Below are positions 15,220 through 23,208 of a DNA stretch of 64,000 nt, piece by piece. Origin of the DNA: Bradyrhizobium algeriense. Lineage in GTDB: Bacteria; Pseudomonadota; Alphaproteobacteria; Rhizobiales; Xanthobacteraceae. Location of the stretch: contig NZ_PYCN01000004.1 of NCBI RefSeq assembly GCF_003062295.1, forward strand, positions 62,001 through 126,000. Reading direction: 5' to 3'. The stretch's first letter is position 1. Every line of letters begins with the position of its first letter. The translations under genes and the position numbers were made by a program. Under the pieces are notes generated by a model. That model had not been told where the DNA came from. It made no database searches and saw only the letters and a program-made list of their open reading frames with translations.

Positions 15220-16896
15220 GTGTTCCAGTTCCTGAACAATTCCTCGACGGACAAGGCGCTTGCCGCCGCCCTCGGCCGCTCACAGGCCGTGATCGAGTTC
15301 GGCATGGACGGCACCGTCCTCACCGCCAACGACAATTTCCTCAAAGCCCTCGGCTACACGCTCGGCGAAATCCAGGGCAAGCATCACAGCATGTTCGTCG
15401 ATCCGTCGGAGCGCGACAGCGCGTCGTATCGTGATTTCTGGGCGGCGCTCAGGCGCGGCGAATACCAGGCCGCCGAATACAAGCGGATCGGCAAGGGGGC
15501 CAAGGAAGTCTGGATCCAGGCGACCTACAACCCGGTTCTCGACGGCGGCGGCAAGCCCATCAAGGTGGTGAAATTTGCGACTGACATTACCGCGCGCAAG
15601 ATCAAGAGCATGGAGGATGCCAGCCAGATCGCCGCAATCAGCCGCGCGCAGGCGGTCATTGCGTTCGAGATGAACGGCACCATCGTCACCGCCAATGAAA
15701 ACTTCCTGAAGGCACTCGGCTACACGCTCGCCGAAATCCAGGGCAAGCATCACAGCATGTTCGTCGAACAGGCCGAGCGCAACAGCGCGGCCTATCGCGA
15801 GTTCTGGGCAAAGCTCAACCGCGGCGAAACCCAGTCGGCCGAGTACAAGCGTATCGGCAAGGGCGGTAAGGAAGTCTGGATCCTCGCTTCCTACAACCCG
15901 GTGCTCGACGAGAAGGGCAAGCCGTTCCGGGTGGTGAAATTCGCCACCGACGTCACCAGCCAGAAGCTTTCGACAGCAGACCTCGCCGGGCAGATCGCAG
16001 CCATCGGCAAAGCGCAAGCCGTGATCGAATTCAACATGGACGGCACCATCATCGGCGCCAACCAGAACTTCCTCAGGACGGTCGGCTACACGCTGGACGA
16101 GATCCGCGGCCGGCACCACAGCATGTTCGTCGATCCGTCCGAGCGCGACACCACGGCCTACCGCGAATTCTGGGCGGCGCTCAACCGCGGCGAATATCAG
16201 GCCGCCGAATACAAGCGGATCGGCAAGGGGGCTAAGGAAGTCTGGATCCAGGCGTCCTACAATCCGATCCTCGATCTCAACGGCAAGCCGTTCAAGGTCG
16301 TCAAATACGCCACCGACACCACCGCGCAGGTGCTGGTGCGCATGGGCAACGAGCGCGTCCGTGGCATGATGGAAACGGTGGCAGCGGGCGCGGAGGAACT
16401 GAACGCCTCGGTTCGGGAAATCTCCGAAGCCATGACCAAGTCGCGCGAGACGGCGGCGACCGCGGTCGGGCGGGTCGAGGCGGCCGACGCCCAGGCCAAG
16501 CGCCTGAACGAAGCGGCGCAGGCCATGAGCGGCATCGTGGAACTGATCGGCAACATCACCGGCCAGATCAACCTGTTGGCGCTGAATGCGACGATCGAAT
16601 CGGCGCGTGCCGGCGAGGCCGGGCGCGGCTTTGCCGTGGTGGCTTCCGAGGTCAAGAACCTCGCCACCCAGGCCAAGCAGGCGACCGACAAGATCGGGGC
16701 GGAGATCGGAAATCTCAACGGCATCTCCGGCGACGTCGTCGGCGCGCTCGACAGCATCAGGCAGGCGATCCAGGGCGTCAGCGAATATGTCACGGCCACC
16801 GCAGCCGCGGTCGAGGAACAGAGCACCGTCACCAGCGAGATGTCCTCCAGCATGCAGCGCGCCGCCGCGGAAGCGAAGGCGATCTCGCAGCGGTAA
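15220..16896 (+). CDS. Soluble chemoreceptor with three PAS domains
   Basis: 558 residues, GTG start preceded by GGATGAGG. Three near-identical PAS domains at ~21-127, ~143-249 and ~265-371 (each opening with QAVI.F.M.GT and containing HHSMFV and EYKRIGKG) are followed by a methyl-accepting signalling domain (~375-558, tip motif [20 protein letters not shown]). No membrane segment or signal peptide, so it is cytosolic, resembling BdlA-type receptors. The PAS signal (redox, ligand or haem) is unknown. The repeat unit is exactly 366 nt, and copies 1 and 3 are closest. It stands alone, without che genes nearby. Confidence 0.94.
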   Translation: MFQFLNNSSTDKALAAALGRSQAVIEFGMDGTVLTANDNFLKALGYTLGEIQGKHHSMFVDPSERDSASYRDFWAALRRGEYQAAEYKRIGKGAKEVWIQATYNPVLDGGGKPIKVVKFATDITARKIKSMEDASQIAAISRAQAVIAFEMNGTIVTANENFLKALGYTLAEIQGKHHSMFVEQAERNSAAYREFWAKLNRGETQSAEYKRIGKGGKEVWILASYNPVLDEKGKPFRVVKFATDVTSQKLSTADLAGQIAAIGKAQAVIEFNMDGTIIGANQNFLRTVGYTLDEIRGRHHSMFVDPSERDTTAYREFWAALNRGEYQAAEYKRIGKGAKEVWIQASYNPILDLNGKPFKVVKYATDTTAQVLVRMGNERVRGMMETVAAGAEELNASVREISEAMTKSRETAATAVGRVEAADAQAKRLNEAAQAMSGIVELIGNITGQINLLALNATIESARAGEAGRGFAVVASEVKNLATQAKQATDKIGAEIGNLNGISGDVVGALDSIRQAIQGVSEYVTATAAAVEEQSTVTSEMSSSMQRAAAEAKAISQR

Positions 16897-16924
16897 CGGC
16901 TCGGCATCGGCCGGCGCATTGACC

Positions 16925-16948
16925 CGATACGGGACGTTTCCCGTATCG
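16925..16948 (+). terminator. Stem-loop after the PAS chemoreceptor
   Basis: Perfect 10-bp stem CGATACGGGA / TCCCGTATCG with loop CGTT, 28 nt after the stop codon. No T-run on the plus strand, so it is either a weak terminator or a stabiliser. Confidence 0.6.
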
Positions 16949-17058
16949 CATTGGGCCTGCCCGAATCTGCATTGAATTTCACTGCACCGCAGCCGGGACA
17001 CGGAACGGGGCATGGGTTATACGAGCGGGAAATTCATCGCTCGCCAACGGACCCGCCC

Positions 17059-17847
17059 ATGTCCCCCTCCCCGCAAAAAGTTGCTCTCGTCACCGGCTCC
17101 GCGCGCGGCATCGGGCTGGCGACGGCCAAACGCTTTCTCGCCGAGGGCTGGCGGGTGGCGATGCTCGACATCGAGGGCGAATTGCTGCGCGGCGCGGTCG
17201 CTGACCTTGCGAACGCTGACAACACGCTGGCGCTGCATTGCGATGTTTCCGATGCGGGCGCAGTGGCGAATGCCATGGCGACGATGAACCGTCACTTCGG
17301 CCGGCTCGACGCGCTGGTCAACAATGCCGGCATCGCGGTGTTCGCGCCTCTGCTCGACACCTCGGATGAAGACTGGAGCCGCATCCTGCAGGTCAACCTC
17401 ACCGGGCCGTTTATCTGCACCAAGGCGGCGGCGCCCCTGATGCGCGAACATGGCGGCGGCGCGATCGTGAACATCACGTCGATTTCGGCGGTGCGCGCCT
17501 CCACGCTGCGCTCGGCCTACGGCACCAGCAAAGCGGGGCTGGCGCATCTGACAAAGCAGCTCGCGGTCGAACTGGCTTCGCTCGGCATCCGCGTCAATGC
17601 GGTCGCGCCGGGCCCGGTCGAAACCGCGATGGCAAAGCAGGTCCACACGCCGGAAATCCGCGCCGACTATCACGACGCCATTCCGCTCAATCGATACGGC
17701 CTCGAGGAGGAGCTGGCGGAAGCGATCTTCTTCCTGTGCAGCGATCGCGCAAGCTACATCACCGGGCAGGTCCTCGCCGTCGACGGCGGTTTTGATGCCG
17801 CCGGCATCGGCCTGCCGACGCTGCGCGGCGCGCGGCGGAACGGGTAA
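17059..17847 (+). CDS. Short-chain dehydrogenase/reductase
   Basis: 262 residues from the ATG at 17059; the frame is open further upstream but unlike the family. NAD(P) binding motif TGSARGIG (~13-20), NNAG at ~90, catalytic Ser in ITSISAV and YGTSK, then VNAVAPGPVETAM and the C-terminal FLCSDRASYITGQVLAVDGG. A classical SDR (3-oxoacyl-ACP reductase-like). An Asp after beta2 (AMLDIEGE) suggests NAD preference. The substrate is not predictable. Monocistronic. Confidence 0.94.
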   Translation: MSPSPQKVALVTGSARGIGLATAKRFLAEGWRVAMLDIEGELLRGAVADLANADNTLALHCDVSDAGAVANAMATMNRHFGRLDALVNNAGIAVFAPLLDTSDEDWSRILQVNLTGPFICTKAAAPLMREHGGGAIVNITSISAVRASTLRSAYGTSKAGLAHLTKQLAVELASLGIRVNAVAPGPVETAMAKQVHTPEIRADYHDAIPLNRYGLEEELAEAIFFLCSDRASYITGQVLAVDGGFDAAGIGLPTLRGARRNG

Positions 17848-17910
17848 GCCTGCTGCTTCCCTCTCCCCGAGTGGGACGACGGAAACGCGGCAAACAAAAA
17901 ATGCTGGTGC

Positions 17911-18010
17911 ATAACCGGTTCCGATTGAATCAGAACCGAAGCTCCAGGTTCTTGATTTGACGCGTTTTCTCCACGCAAACGCGAATCCATTTCACTCGAA
18001 AACGCCATGG
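17911..18010. repeat. Composite inverted-repeat element
   Basis: Two palindromes in series: CGGTTCCGATT / AATCAGAACCG (17916-17938) and GACGCGTTTTC...GAAAACGC (17959-18008). The second matches 8925-8975. I recognise the combination as a frequent intergenic repeat in Bradyrhizobium-type genomes. Confidence 0.75.
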
Positions 18011-18130
18011 CGCCCTTCGCTGCCGCAGCGTGACCTACACGTCGTAAACGCTTAGGTTGTGTCGGCGCGGCGATGGTCCGGCGCCCTGCTCATGGAAAAA
18101 CTTCACACCGGATCGCGGGAGTGTTGTGTC

Positions 18131-18421
18131 ATGTCGGGAATGCTCATCAACCTGATCATCCAGATCGTCAGCGGCGCCATCGGCGGCAATGTCGCAGGGG
18201 GCGCTGCCAAGAACATCGATCTCGGCATGCTTGGAAACACCATCGCGGGCGCCATCGGCGGTGGTGCCGGAGGGCAGCTTCTGGGCATGCTGATTCCACT
18301 GCTGGCCAATAGCGCCTCGACGCCCGATATCGGCAGCATCGTCGGCCAGATCGCCGGCGGCGGCGTCGCCGGCGCCGTTCTCACCGCGATAGTCGGCGCC
18401 ATCAAGAACCGGGCGGCCTGA
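18131..18421 (+). CDS. Small glycine-zipper membrane protein
   Basis: 96 residues, start chosen at 18131 behind GGGAG. Almost wholly hydrophobic and Gly/Ala-rich: SGAIGGNVAGGAAKNIDLGML, then AGAIGGGAGGQLLGML and VGQIAGGGVAGAVLTAIVGAI. It has repeated GxxxG spacings and few charges, consistent with two or three packed membrane helices. I recall similar unnamed proteins in many Bradyrhizobium genomes; no function is known. It stands alone between the SDR and the cob genes. Confidence 0.75.
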   Translation: MSGMLINLIIQIVSGAIGGNVAGGAAKNIDLGMLGNTIAGAIGGGAGGQLLGMLIPLLANSASTPDIGSIVGQIAGGGVAGAVLTAIVGAIKNRAA

Positions 18422-18497
18422 GCGGTTCGCAATCACGCGCCTGCATAATTGGCGGCGGACATCTGCAAAAAAAATCGCATTTGTCCGCTTGAAAACG

Positions 18498-19076
18498 CTA
18501 TTGGTCTTTCGAGCGCTGGTTGACCGCAACCACGCGCCAACCTTCCTCAAGCCGATCGATGCGGGTCAGCGACAGCGGATCGATCACGAAACGAAGCGCC
18601 TGCTCGGGCATAAGATCGAGCGCGGTGGCGAGCACGGCGCGGATGGTGCCGGAATGCACGACGAGGATCGCCTCGCCTGCGGGGAGAGCCGCAAGCCCAG
18701 CGCTCGCGCGCGCGATCTGGTCGACAAAACTTTCGCCGCCAGGCGGCCGGTTGCTTCCCGGCGATTTCCAGAACTCGCGATAGGCTGGGCCGAGTTCGCG
18801 TTCGATCTCGTTGTGACGCCGTCCGGTCCACGCGCCAAAATCCTGTTCGCGAAAGGCCGCCTGTTCGACTGCAACGAGACCCAGTCGCTCGGCCGTCTCC
18901 CGCGTGCGGCGCGCCGGACTGCACACCGCAAATGCGCCTCCCGGCAATCTTGCCTTGAGCGCGGCAAAGGCTGCGGCATCGCCGAGATCAGCCGGCGCGT
19001 CGGGTCCGTGAATCACCCCGCGCGGTCCGTCGACCGGCGCGTGGCGGATCAGCCAGAGATTTGTCTGGGCGTTCAC
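18498..19076 (-). CDS. cobC: Histidine phosphatase, probable alpha-ribazole phosphatase
   Basis: 192 residues of the histidine phosphatase superfamily. The active-site motif is LIRHAPVDG (residues 9-17), with a second catalytic His in VVHSGTIRAVLA (~140) and the RxxET pair in SPARRTRETAERLG. The GTG start (19074-19076) overlaps the cobS stop as GTGA, so it is translationally coupled. Next to cobS and cobT the likely job is removing phosphate from alpha-ribazole 5'-phosphate or cobalamin 5'-phosphate. Context supports the name; the motif alone fits any phosphoglycerate-mutase-like enzyme. Confidence 0.88.
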   Translation of the reverse strand: MNAQTNLWLIRHAPVDGPRGVIHGPDAPADLGDAAAFAALKARLPGGAFAVCSPARRTRETAERLGLVAVEQAAFREQDFGAWTGRRHNEIERELGPAYREFWKSPGSNRPPGGESFVDQIARASAGLAALPAGEAILVVHSGTIRAVLATALDLMPEQALRFVIDPLSLTRIDRLEEGWRVVAVNQRSKDQ

Positions 19077-19831
19077 GGCTGCGCCAACCGTGCGGCGAGC
19101 AGGACAAGGATCGCGGTCTCGGCCACCTGCTCGGCGCCGCCGAGCACGTCGCCGGTCTGGCCGCCGACCTGCCGCAGCGCCAGCCACGCGATGCCGAGCC
19201 CGCTCAAGCCCGCCATCGCCGCCGCGTAGAACGCGTTGCTCCATGACAACGACAACAGCGCGATCAGCAGCGCCAGCCCGCCGGCGATGGCCGCCGTCGC
19301 CGCATCAGGCTGGCCGGCATTGCGGGCCAAGCCATCCTTGCGCGCATAAGGCAGGTTCAGCGACATCGCAGGCAAGACGCCGCGCCCCAGCGCGTGCGCG
19401 GCGATCAGGCTCGGGATGACATAGCCGTCCGGGATCGCCGCCAGCGCCGACAGTTTTGCGGCAAAACTCACCAGCAGGATCATGGCGCCATAGGTGCCGA
19501 GCCGGCTGTCGCGCATGATCTCCAACTTCGATTCGAGATTGCGGCCGCCTCCGAATCCGTCGGCGACGTCGGCAAGGCCATCCTCATGCAGCGCGCCTGT
19601 CATGATGGCGCTGCCGCCCAGGGCCAATGCGGCGGCGGCCAAATCAGGCACGCCGACGGATCGCAGGCCGAGGCACAGCAATCCCACGACGGCGCCGATC
19701 AGCGCGCCGACCACCGGGAACATCCGGTGCGCGCGCACGAAATTCGCAGGGATAGCGCCATCGGGATGCGGCATCGGCAACCGCGTCAGGAACGCGACGG
19801 CGGTTTTGAAATCGTCGAACCATTCATTCAT
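19073..19831 (-). CDS. cobS: Adenosylcobinamide-GDP ribazoletransferase (cobalamin synthase)
   Basis: 252-residue membrane enzyme that joins alpha-ribazole to adenosylcobinamide-GDP in the last cobalamin assembly step. It begins FKTAVAFLTRLPMPHP, the CobS N-terminal pattern, followed by several hydrophobic helices. The metal-binding acidic motif ALHEDGLADVADGFGGG (~75-95) is intact and followed by RDSRLGTYGA. Divergent from cobT with 60 nt between, too short for a cobalamin riboswitch. Confidence 0.95.
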   Translation of the reverse strand: MNEWFDDFKTAVAFLTRLPMPHPDGAIPANFVRAHRMFPVVGALIGAVVGLLCLGLRSVGVPDLAAAALALGGSAIMTGALHEDGLADVADGFGGGRNLESKLEIMRDSRLGTYGAMILLVSFAAKLSALAAIPDGYVIPSLIAAHALGRGVLPAMSLNLPYARKDGLARNAGQPDAATAAIAGGLALLIALLSLSWSNAFYAAAMAGLSGLGIAWLALRQVGGQTGDVLGGAEQVAETAILVLLAARLAQP

Positions 19832-19891
19832 GGCAGTGTCCGGAGAATCGTTTTAGCGTGCGGCCCCGCCCCGACGTCCCGAGAGAATCGC

Positions 19892-20908
19892 ATGCCCTTC
19901 GACAGTCTAGACGACATCCGCGCCTTCTGTCGCGACTTGCCCGGCGGCTATCGGCGATTCGCCGATATCGCCACGCAGCGTCAACAGAATCTGACAAAAC
20001 CGTCGGGCAGCCTCGGCCGCCTCGAAGAACTCGCGATATGGCTGGCGCAATGGCAGGGCCGCGAGAAGCCGCTTCTGGATCGCGTCACCATTGCCGTGTT
20101 CGTCGGCAATCACGGCGTCGCTTCGCGCGGCGTCTCGGCCTATCCGCAGGCCGTCACCGCGCAGATGGTGGCGAATTTTGCCGCAGGAGGCGCGGCCATC
20201 AACCAGATCGCAAAGACCGCTGCCGCCGAGCTTCGCGTGGTGCCGATCGAACTCGAACGTCCGACGCGCGATTTCACTGAAGCGGCGGCGATGAGCCCGG
20301 AGGAATATCTCGAAGCCGTCGACGCCGGATATCGCACCGTGCCTGAGGATTGCGATCTGCTGGCGGTCGGCGAGATGGGCATCGCGAACACGACGACGGC
20401 GGCAATGCTGTGTGCGGCCTTGCTCGGCGGCGGCGCGGCGCGCTGGGCCGGCCGCGGCACCGGCGTCGACGATGACGGGCTGGCGCGCAAGCGCGCGGCG
20501 ATCGAGACCGCGCTGAATTTCCATCGCGGCATTTTGGGAGACCCGCTGGCGGTGGCGGCAGCGCTCGGCGGCCGCGAACTCGCGGCGATCGCCGGCGCTG
20601 TGCTCGCCGCAAGGCAACATACCGTTCCGGTGCTGCTCGACGGTTTCGTGGCAACAGCGGCGGTGCTGCCGCTCGCGCGTCTCGATGCATCCGCGCTCGA
20701 TCATTGCCGCGCCGGGCACGTCTCGGCCGAATCCGGCCATCGCGATCTCTTGCGCGAAATGAGGCTGCTTCCGCTGCTCGACCTCGACATGCGGCTCGGC
20801 GAGGCGTCCGGCGCGGGGGTGGCGATCCTGCTGGCGCGCGCCGCGCTGGCCTGCCACGCCGGGATGGCGACATTCGCAGAGGCCGGCGTCTCCGGCGCGG
20901 AGGATTGA
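19892..20908 (+). CDS. cobT: Nicotinate-nucleotide:dimethylbenzimidazole phosphoribosyltransferase
   Basis: 338 residues from the ATG at 19892 (the frame is open far upstream on the antisense of cobS). It makes alpha-ribazole phosphate from dimethylbenzimidazole and nicotinate mononucleotide. Signatures: LTKPSGSLGRLEELA near the N-terminus, FVGNHGVASRGVSAYP, GEMGIANTTTAAM, RGTGVDDDGLARK and the C-terminal GEASGAGVAILLARAAL with the catalytic Glu. Divergent from cobS-cobC; together they form the lower-ligand and nucleotide-loop branch of cobalamin synthesis. Confidence 0.96.
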   Translation: MPFDSLDDIRAFCRDLPGGYRRFADIATQRQQNLTKPSGSLGRLEELAIWLAQWQGREKPLLDRVTIAVFVGNHGVASRGVSAYPQAVTAQMVANFAAGGAAINQIAKTAAAELRVVPIELERPTRDFTEAAAMSPEEYLEAVDAGYRTVPEDCDLLAVGEMGIANTTTAAMLCAALLGGGAARWAGRGTGVDDDGLARKRAAIETALNFHRGILGDPLAVAAALGGRELAAIAGAVLAARQHTVPVLLDGFVATAAVLPLARLDASALDHCRAGHVSAESGHRDLLREMRLLPLLDLDMRLGEASGAGVAILLARAALACHAGMATFAEAGVSGAED

Positions 20909-20970
20909 CGAAACCTTGCCACATATGTCTGCGTAACTGTCTGAGGGCAGACAATGCTGAGGAGCCGCGT

Positions 20971-21408
20971 ATGCGAATAGCGGTCGTCAAGGTAGTCGTT
21001 GTCGCCGCCGCGCTGTTCGCGGCGATCGCCCCTGCGCGGGCCGAGGTTCGCATTCTCGCGAGCCCGGGCGGACAGGTCGGCCCGTTTATCGCGCTGTTCG
21101 ATCGCGTGAACGCCTCCGGCGAGCGGGTCGTAATCGACGGGCCATGCCTGTCGGCGTGCACACTGGTGCTGATGATGGTGCCGACTGAGCGCATCTGCGT
21201 GACGCGCCGTGCGGTGCTCGGCTTTCACGCCGCACGGTCGATCGACGGCCGCGGGCGAATTTACGCCGAACCGGAAGCCTCGCGGGATGTGGAGGCAGCC
21301 TATCCGGCGCCGGTGCGGGATTGGATCGGCCGCCGCGGCGGATTGACGTCACGGCTGCTGCTGTTGCGCGGGCGCGAACTCGCCGCGATCTACCCGCGGT
21401 GCAGGTAG
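20971..21408 (+). CDS. Exported protein of the COG3904 / ClpP-like type
   Basis: 145 residues, ATG at 20971 behind GAGGAG. A signal peptide (VVVVAAALFAAIAPARAE, ~7-24) makes it periplasmic. The rest resembles COG3904 crotonase/ClpP-fold proteins: LASPGGQVGPFIALFD, then DGPCLSACTLVLMM with a Ser at the ClpP-like nucleophile position, and LGFHAAR with a possible catalytic His. Protease activity is unproven. Both Cys of GPCLSAC..CV could form a disulfide. It is 62 nt after cobT and possibly on the same transcript. Confidence 0.78.
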   Translation: MRIAVVKVVVVAAALFAAIAPARAEVRILASPGGQVGPFIALFDRVNASGERVVIDGPCLSACTLVLMMVPTERICVTRRAVLGFHAARSIDGRGRIYAEPEASRDVEAAYPAPVRDWIGRRGGLTSRLLLLRGRELAAIYPRCR

Positions 21409-21414
21409 GGATCT

Positions 21415-21493
21415 GTAGGGTGGGTTAGCGAAGCGTAACCCACCGACCTCTTTGCCGTGATGGTGGGTTACGGCTGCGCCTAACCCACCCTAC
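21415..21493. repeat. GTAGGGTGGGTTA inverted repeat
   Basis: Arms GTAGGGTGGGTTAG...CGTAACCCACC and GGTGGGTTACG...TAACCCACCCTAC form a long hairpin between the convergent COG3904-like and VOC genes. It may serve both as a 3' stem-loop. A recognised dispersed palindrome type in this lineage. Confidence 0.8.
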
Positions 21494-21503
21494 CAATCAC
21501 GCG

Positions 21504-21917
21504 TTACATGTCTTCCTTCGGGCAGTTCACCATCCAGGGAATGCCGAACTTGTCGACGCACATGCCAAAGCCGTTGGAGAAGAAGGTCTTGCCGAACGGC
21601 ATCCGCACCGTGCCGCCCTCGGCGAGCGCGTTGAACCGACGCTCGGCGTCCGCGGGATCCTCGACCGCGAGTGCGACGGAGATGCCCTGCGGCTGATGGT
21701 AATCGCCGGGCGTGGCGTCGGACGCCATCAACACCTCGCCGTCGACGGTGATGCGGGCATGCATGATCTTGGTCTTCCAGTCCGGCGGCATCGGCATGTC
21801 GGCGGGACCGTCACCATAAGGCATCATTGCCTCGATCTGCGCGCCCAGCGCCTTTTGATAGTACTTCAGCGCTTCCTCGCAATTGCCGTTGTAGAACAGA
21901 TAGGGATTGACTTGCAT
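21504..21917 (-). CDS. VOC / PhnB-like glyoxalase-fold protein
   Basis: 137 residues, PhnB branch: VNPYLFYNGNCEEALKYYQK (~3-22), then MHARITVDGEVLMASD, and GTVRMPFGKTFFSNGFGMCV with a C-terminal GIPWMVNC. A VOC metalloenzyme fold often found in antibiotic or dehydratase roles. The catalytic pattern is not specific enough for a function. It is the last gene of the doxX-SRPBCC-VOC unit, 37 nt after the SRPBCC stop. Confidence 0.92.
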   Translation of the reverse strand: MQVNPYLFYNGNCEEALKYYQKALGAQIEAMMPYGDGPADMPMPPDWKTKIMHARITVDGEVLMASDATPGDYHQPQGISVALAVEDPADAERRFNALAEGGTVRMPFGKTFFSNGFGMCVDKFGIPWMVNCPKEDM

Positions 21918-21954
21918 CGCGGTCTCCTTGGGTAACTGGAATTCGAGTGACGAG

Positions 21955-22491
21955 TTATTTCTCGGTGAGCTTCTTCAAATTGGCAAGACCGGCTTCGAAA
22001 TCCTTTCCGATCATGTTGTCCAGATTCATGAACACCTGGATCAGCCTGGACATGAAATTTGCGGGACCATGCATCAGCCATGTGACATGGGTGCCATCGC
22101 CCTGCGGCAGCATTGTGAACTCGGCAGTGTTGTGGCCTTCAAACGGCGTGAAGAAATCGAGCTTGATGACGATCTTTTGCGGCGCGGAGGCTTCGAGAAT
22201 TTCCATGCGGCCGGAACCGACATTCTTGTCGCCGGCCCAGGCATAGACCGCGCCCTTGCCGCGCTCTGCGCCGCTATAGGTGCGCTTCATCGCCGGATCC
22301 TTCTGCTCGTAGGGCGACCAGCTCAGCCACTGATGAAAGTCGGAGATCAACGGAAAGATCCCTTCCGGCGGCGCCTTGATGCTCACCGAGCGCTGTACCC
22401 GCAGCATGCCCGGCTTGGTCGCAGCGAGAATGAGGACCGCGGCGATGGCAACCGCCAATATGACAGCGATGATGACAAGAACTTCAGACAT
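21955..22491 (-). CDS. SRPBCC (polyketide cyclase-like) protein with N-terminal membrane anchor
   Basis: 178 residues from the ATG at 22491 (GGAG 8 nt upstream; a GTG 4 codons earlier is possible). One N-terminal helix (VLVIIAVILAVAIAAVLIL, ~4-22) anchors a START/SRPBCC ligand-binding domain: VSIKAPPEGIFPLISDFHQW and SRLIQVFMNLDNMIGKDFEAG at the end. It binds hydrophobic small molecules; the ligand is unknown. It sits between doxX and VOC genes, a set typical of ECF42-linked loci. Confidence 0.9.
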   Translation of the reverse strand: MSEVLVIIAVILAVAIAAVLILAATKPGMLRVQRSVSIKAPPEGIFPLISDFHQWLSWSPYEQKDPAMKRTYSGAERGKGAVYAWAGDKNVGSGRMEILEASAPQKIVIKLDFFTPFEGHNTAEFTMLPQGDGTHVTWLMHGPANFMSRLIQVFMNLDNMIGKDFEAGLANLKKLTEK

Positions 22492-22519
22492 GTCTGGCTC
22501 CACAAGATGTTGCCGCTGA

Positions 22520-22933
22520 TCAACGGCGGAACGGGATCAAGGTTTGCAAATTCCGGTCGCGCAGCCACAGCCCACCCCATACCATCAAGCCGAGATAGAG
22601 TCCGAACAGCGTGTGCGTGAACAGAGGACTGCCGATCCGTACATGCGAAGCGATCGCGCCGCCGAGATAGCCCGTGAGCAGGATCGCGCCGAGGATCGAG
22701 GTCGGCGGTATCGCGTAGAGCACGGTGCAGACGATGGTGATAGCGCCGAGGCCGCGCATCAGCGCATCGCTCGAACCATAGCCCATCCTGTCCATGGTTT
22801 CGGTGACGACCGGCCACGGCACCAGCTTGATGGCGCCGTCGATCATCAGGAACACGATGACGAGTGCGCTGAGGACACGGCCGGTCCAGCGCGCGGGCTT
22901 CGCGACTGGCGTAGTCTCAGTGATCGTTGTCAT
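22520..22933 (-). CDS. DoxX-like membrane protein
   Basis: 137 residues with four helices: ~18-38, ~58-78, ~82-100 and ~105-123. The pattern LSALVIVFLMIDGAIKLVP at the start and GAILLTGYLGGAIASHVR (~83-100) followed by HTLFGLYLGLMVWGGLWLRD is typical of DoxX-like proteins. Function unknown; some relatives act in thiol or quinone redox. First gene of the unit, 44 nt downstream of an ECF-type motif (22978-23005). Confidence 0.9.
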   Translation of the reverse strand: MTTITETTPVAKPARWTGRVLSALVIVFLMIDGAIKLVPWPVVTETMDRMGYGSSDALMRGLGAITIVCTVLYAIPPTSILGAILLTGYLGGAIASHVRIGSPLFTHTLFGLYLGLMVWGGLWLRDRNLQTLIPFRR

Positions 22934-22977
22934 GGCTTGCTCCTGTCGTGTCGTCTTGAATGGCTGCTCGAATTCAA

Positions 22978-23005
22978 GACGAACGACGGGAGGCGGAAAC
23001 CGACA
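22978..23005 (-). promoter_or_regulatory. ECF-type promoter motif before doxX-SRPBCC-VOC
   Basis: Minus strand: TGTCGG (23005-23000), 18 nt, then TCGTTCGTCTTG with CGTC at 22981-22978. The TCGTTCGTC string is shared exactly with the motif before the DGPF-sigma unit at 24873. The spacer is one nt longer than in the other four sites. Confidence 0.7.
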
Positions 23006-23043
23006 GAGGGAGTGAATTTTTTTGTGGCGTTCGGCCTTCTTCC

Positions 23044-23178
23044 CTTCTCCCCTTGTGGGAGAAGGTGGATCGAATGAGCGTCAGCTCATTCGAGACGGAT
23101 GAGGGGTTTGCATCCGCGGAGAGAACCCCTCATCCGCCCTCGCTTCGCAAGGGCACCTTCTCCCACAAGGGGAGAAGG
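23044..23178. repeat. CCTTCTCCCC...GGGGAGAAGG inverted repeat
   Basis: Outer arms of about 22 nt (CCTTCTCCCCTTGTGGGAGA.. and ..CTCCCACAAGGGGAGAAGG), inner GAGGGGTTTGCATCCGCGGA and an AATGAGCGTCAGCTCATT hairpin. A dispersed element, located between the sigma gene's 3' end and the doxX promoter. Confidence 0.8.
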
Positions 23179-23208
23179 AAAAAAGCAAGGGGAGAAGGGA
23201 AGAAGAAA

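Noticed and set aside
19394..19891. Long upstream extension of cobT
   Set aside because: It is antisense to cobS, and CobT similarity begins at the ATG at 19892.
19832..19891. Possible cobalamin riboswitch between cobS and cobT
   Set aside because: The gap is only 60 nt, with no B12-box-like sequence or room for the fold.
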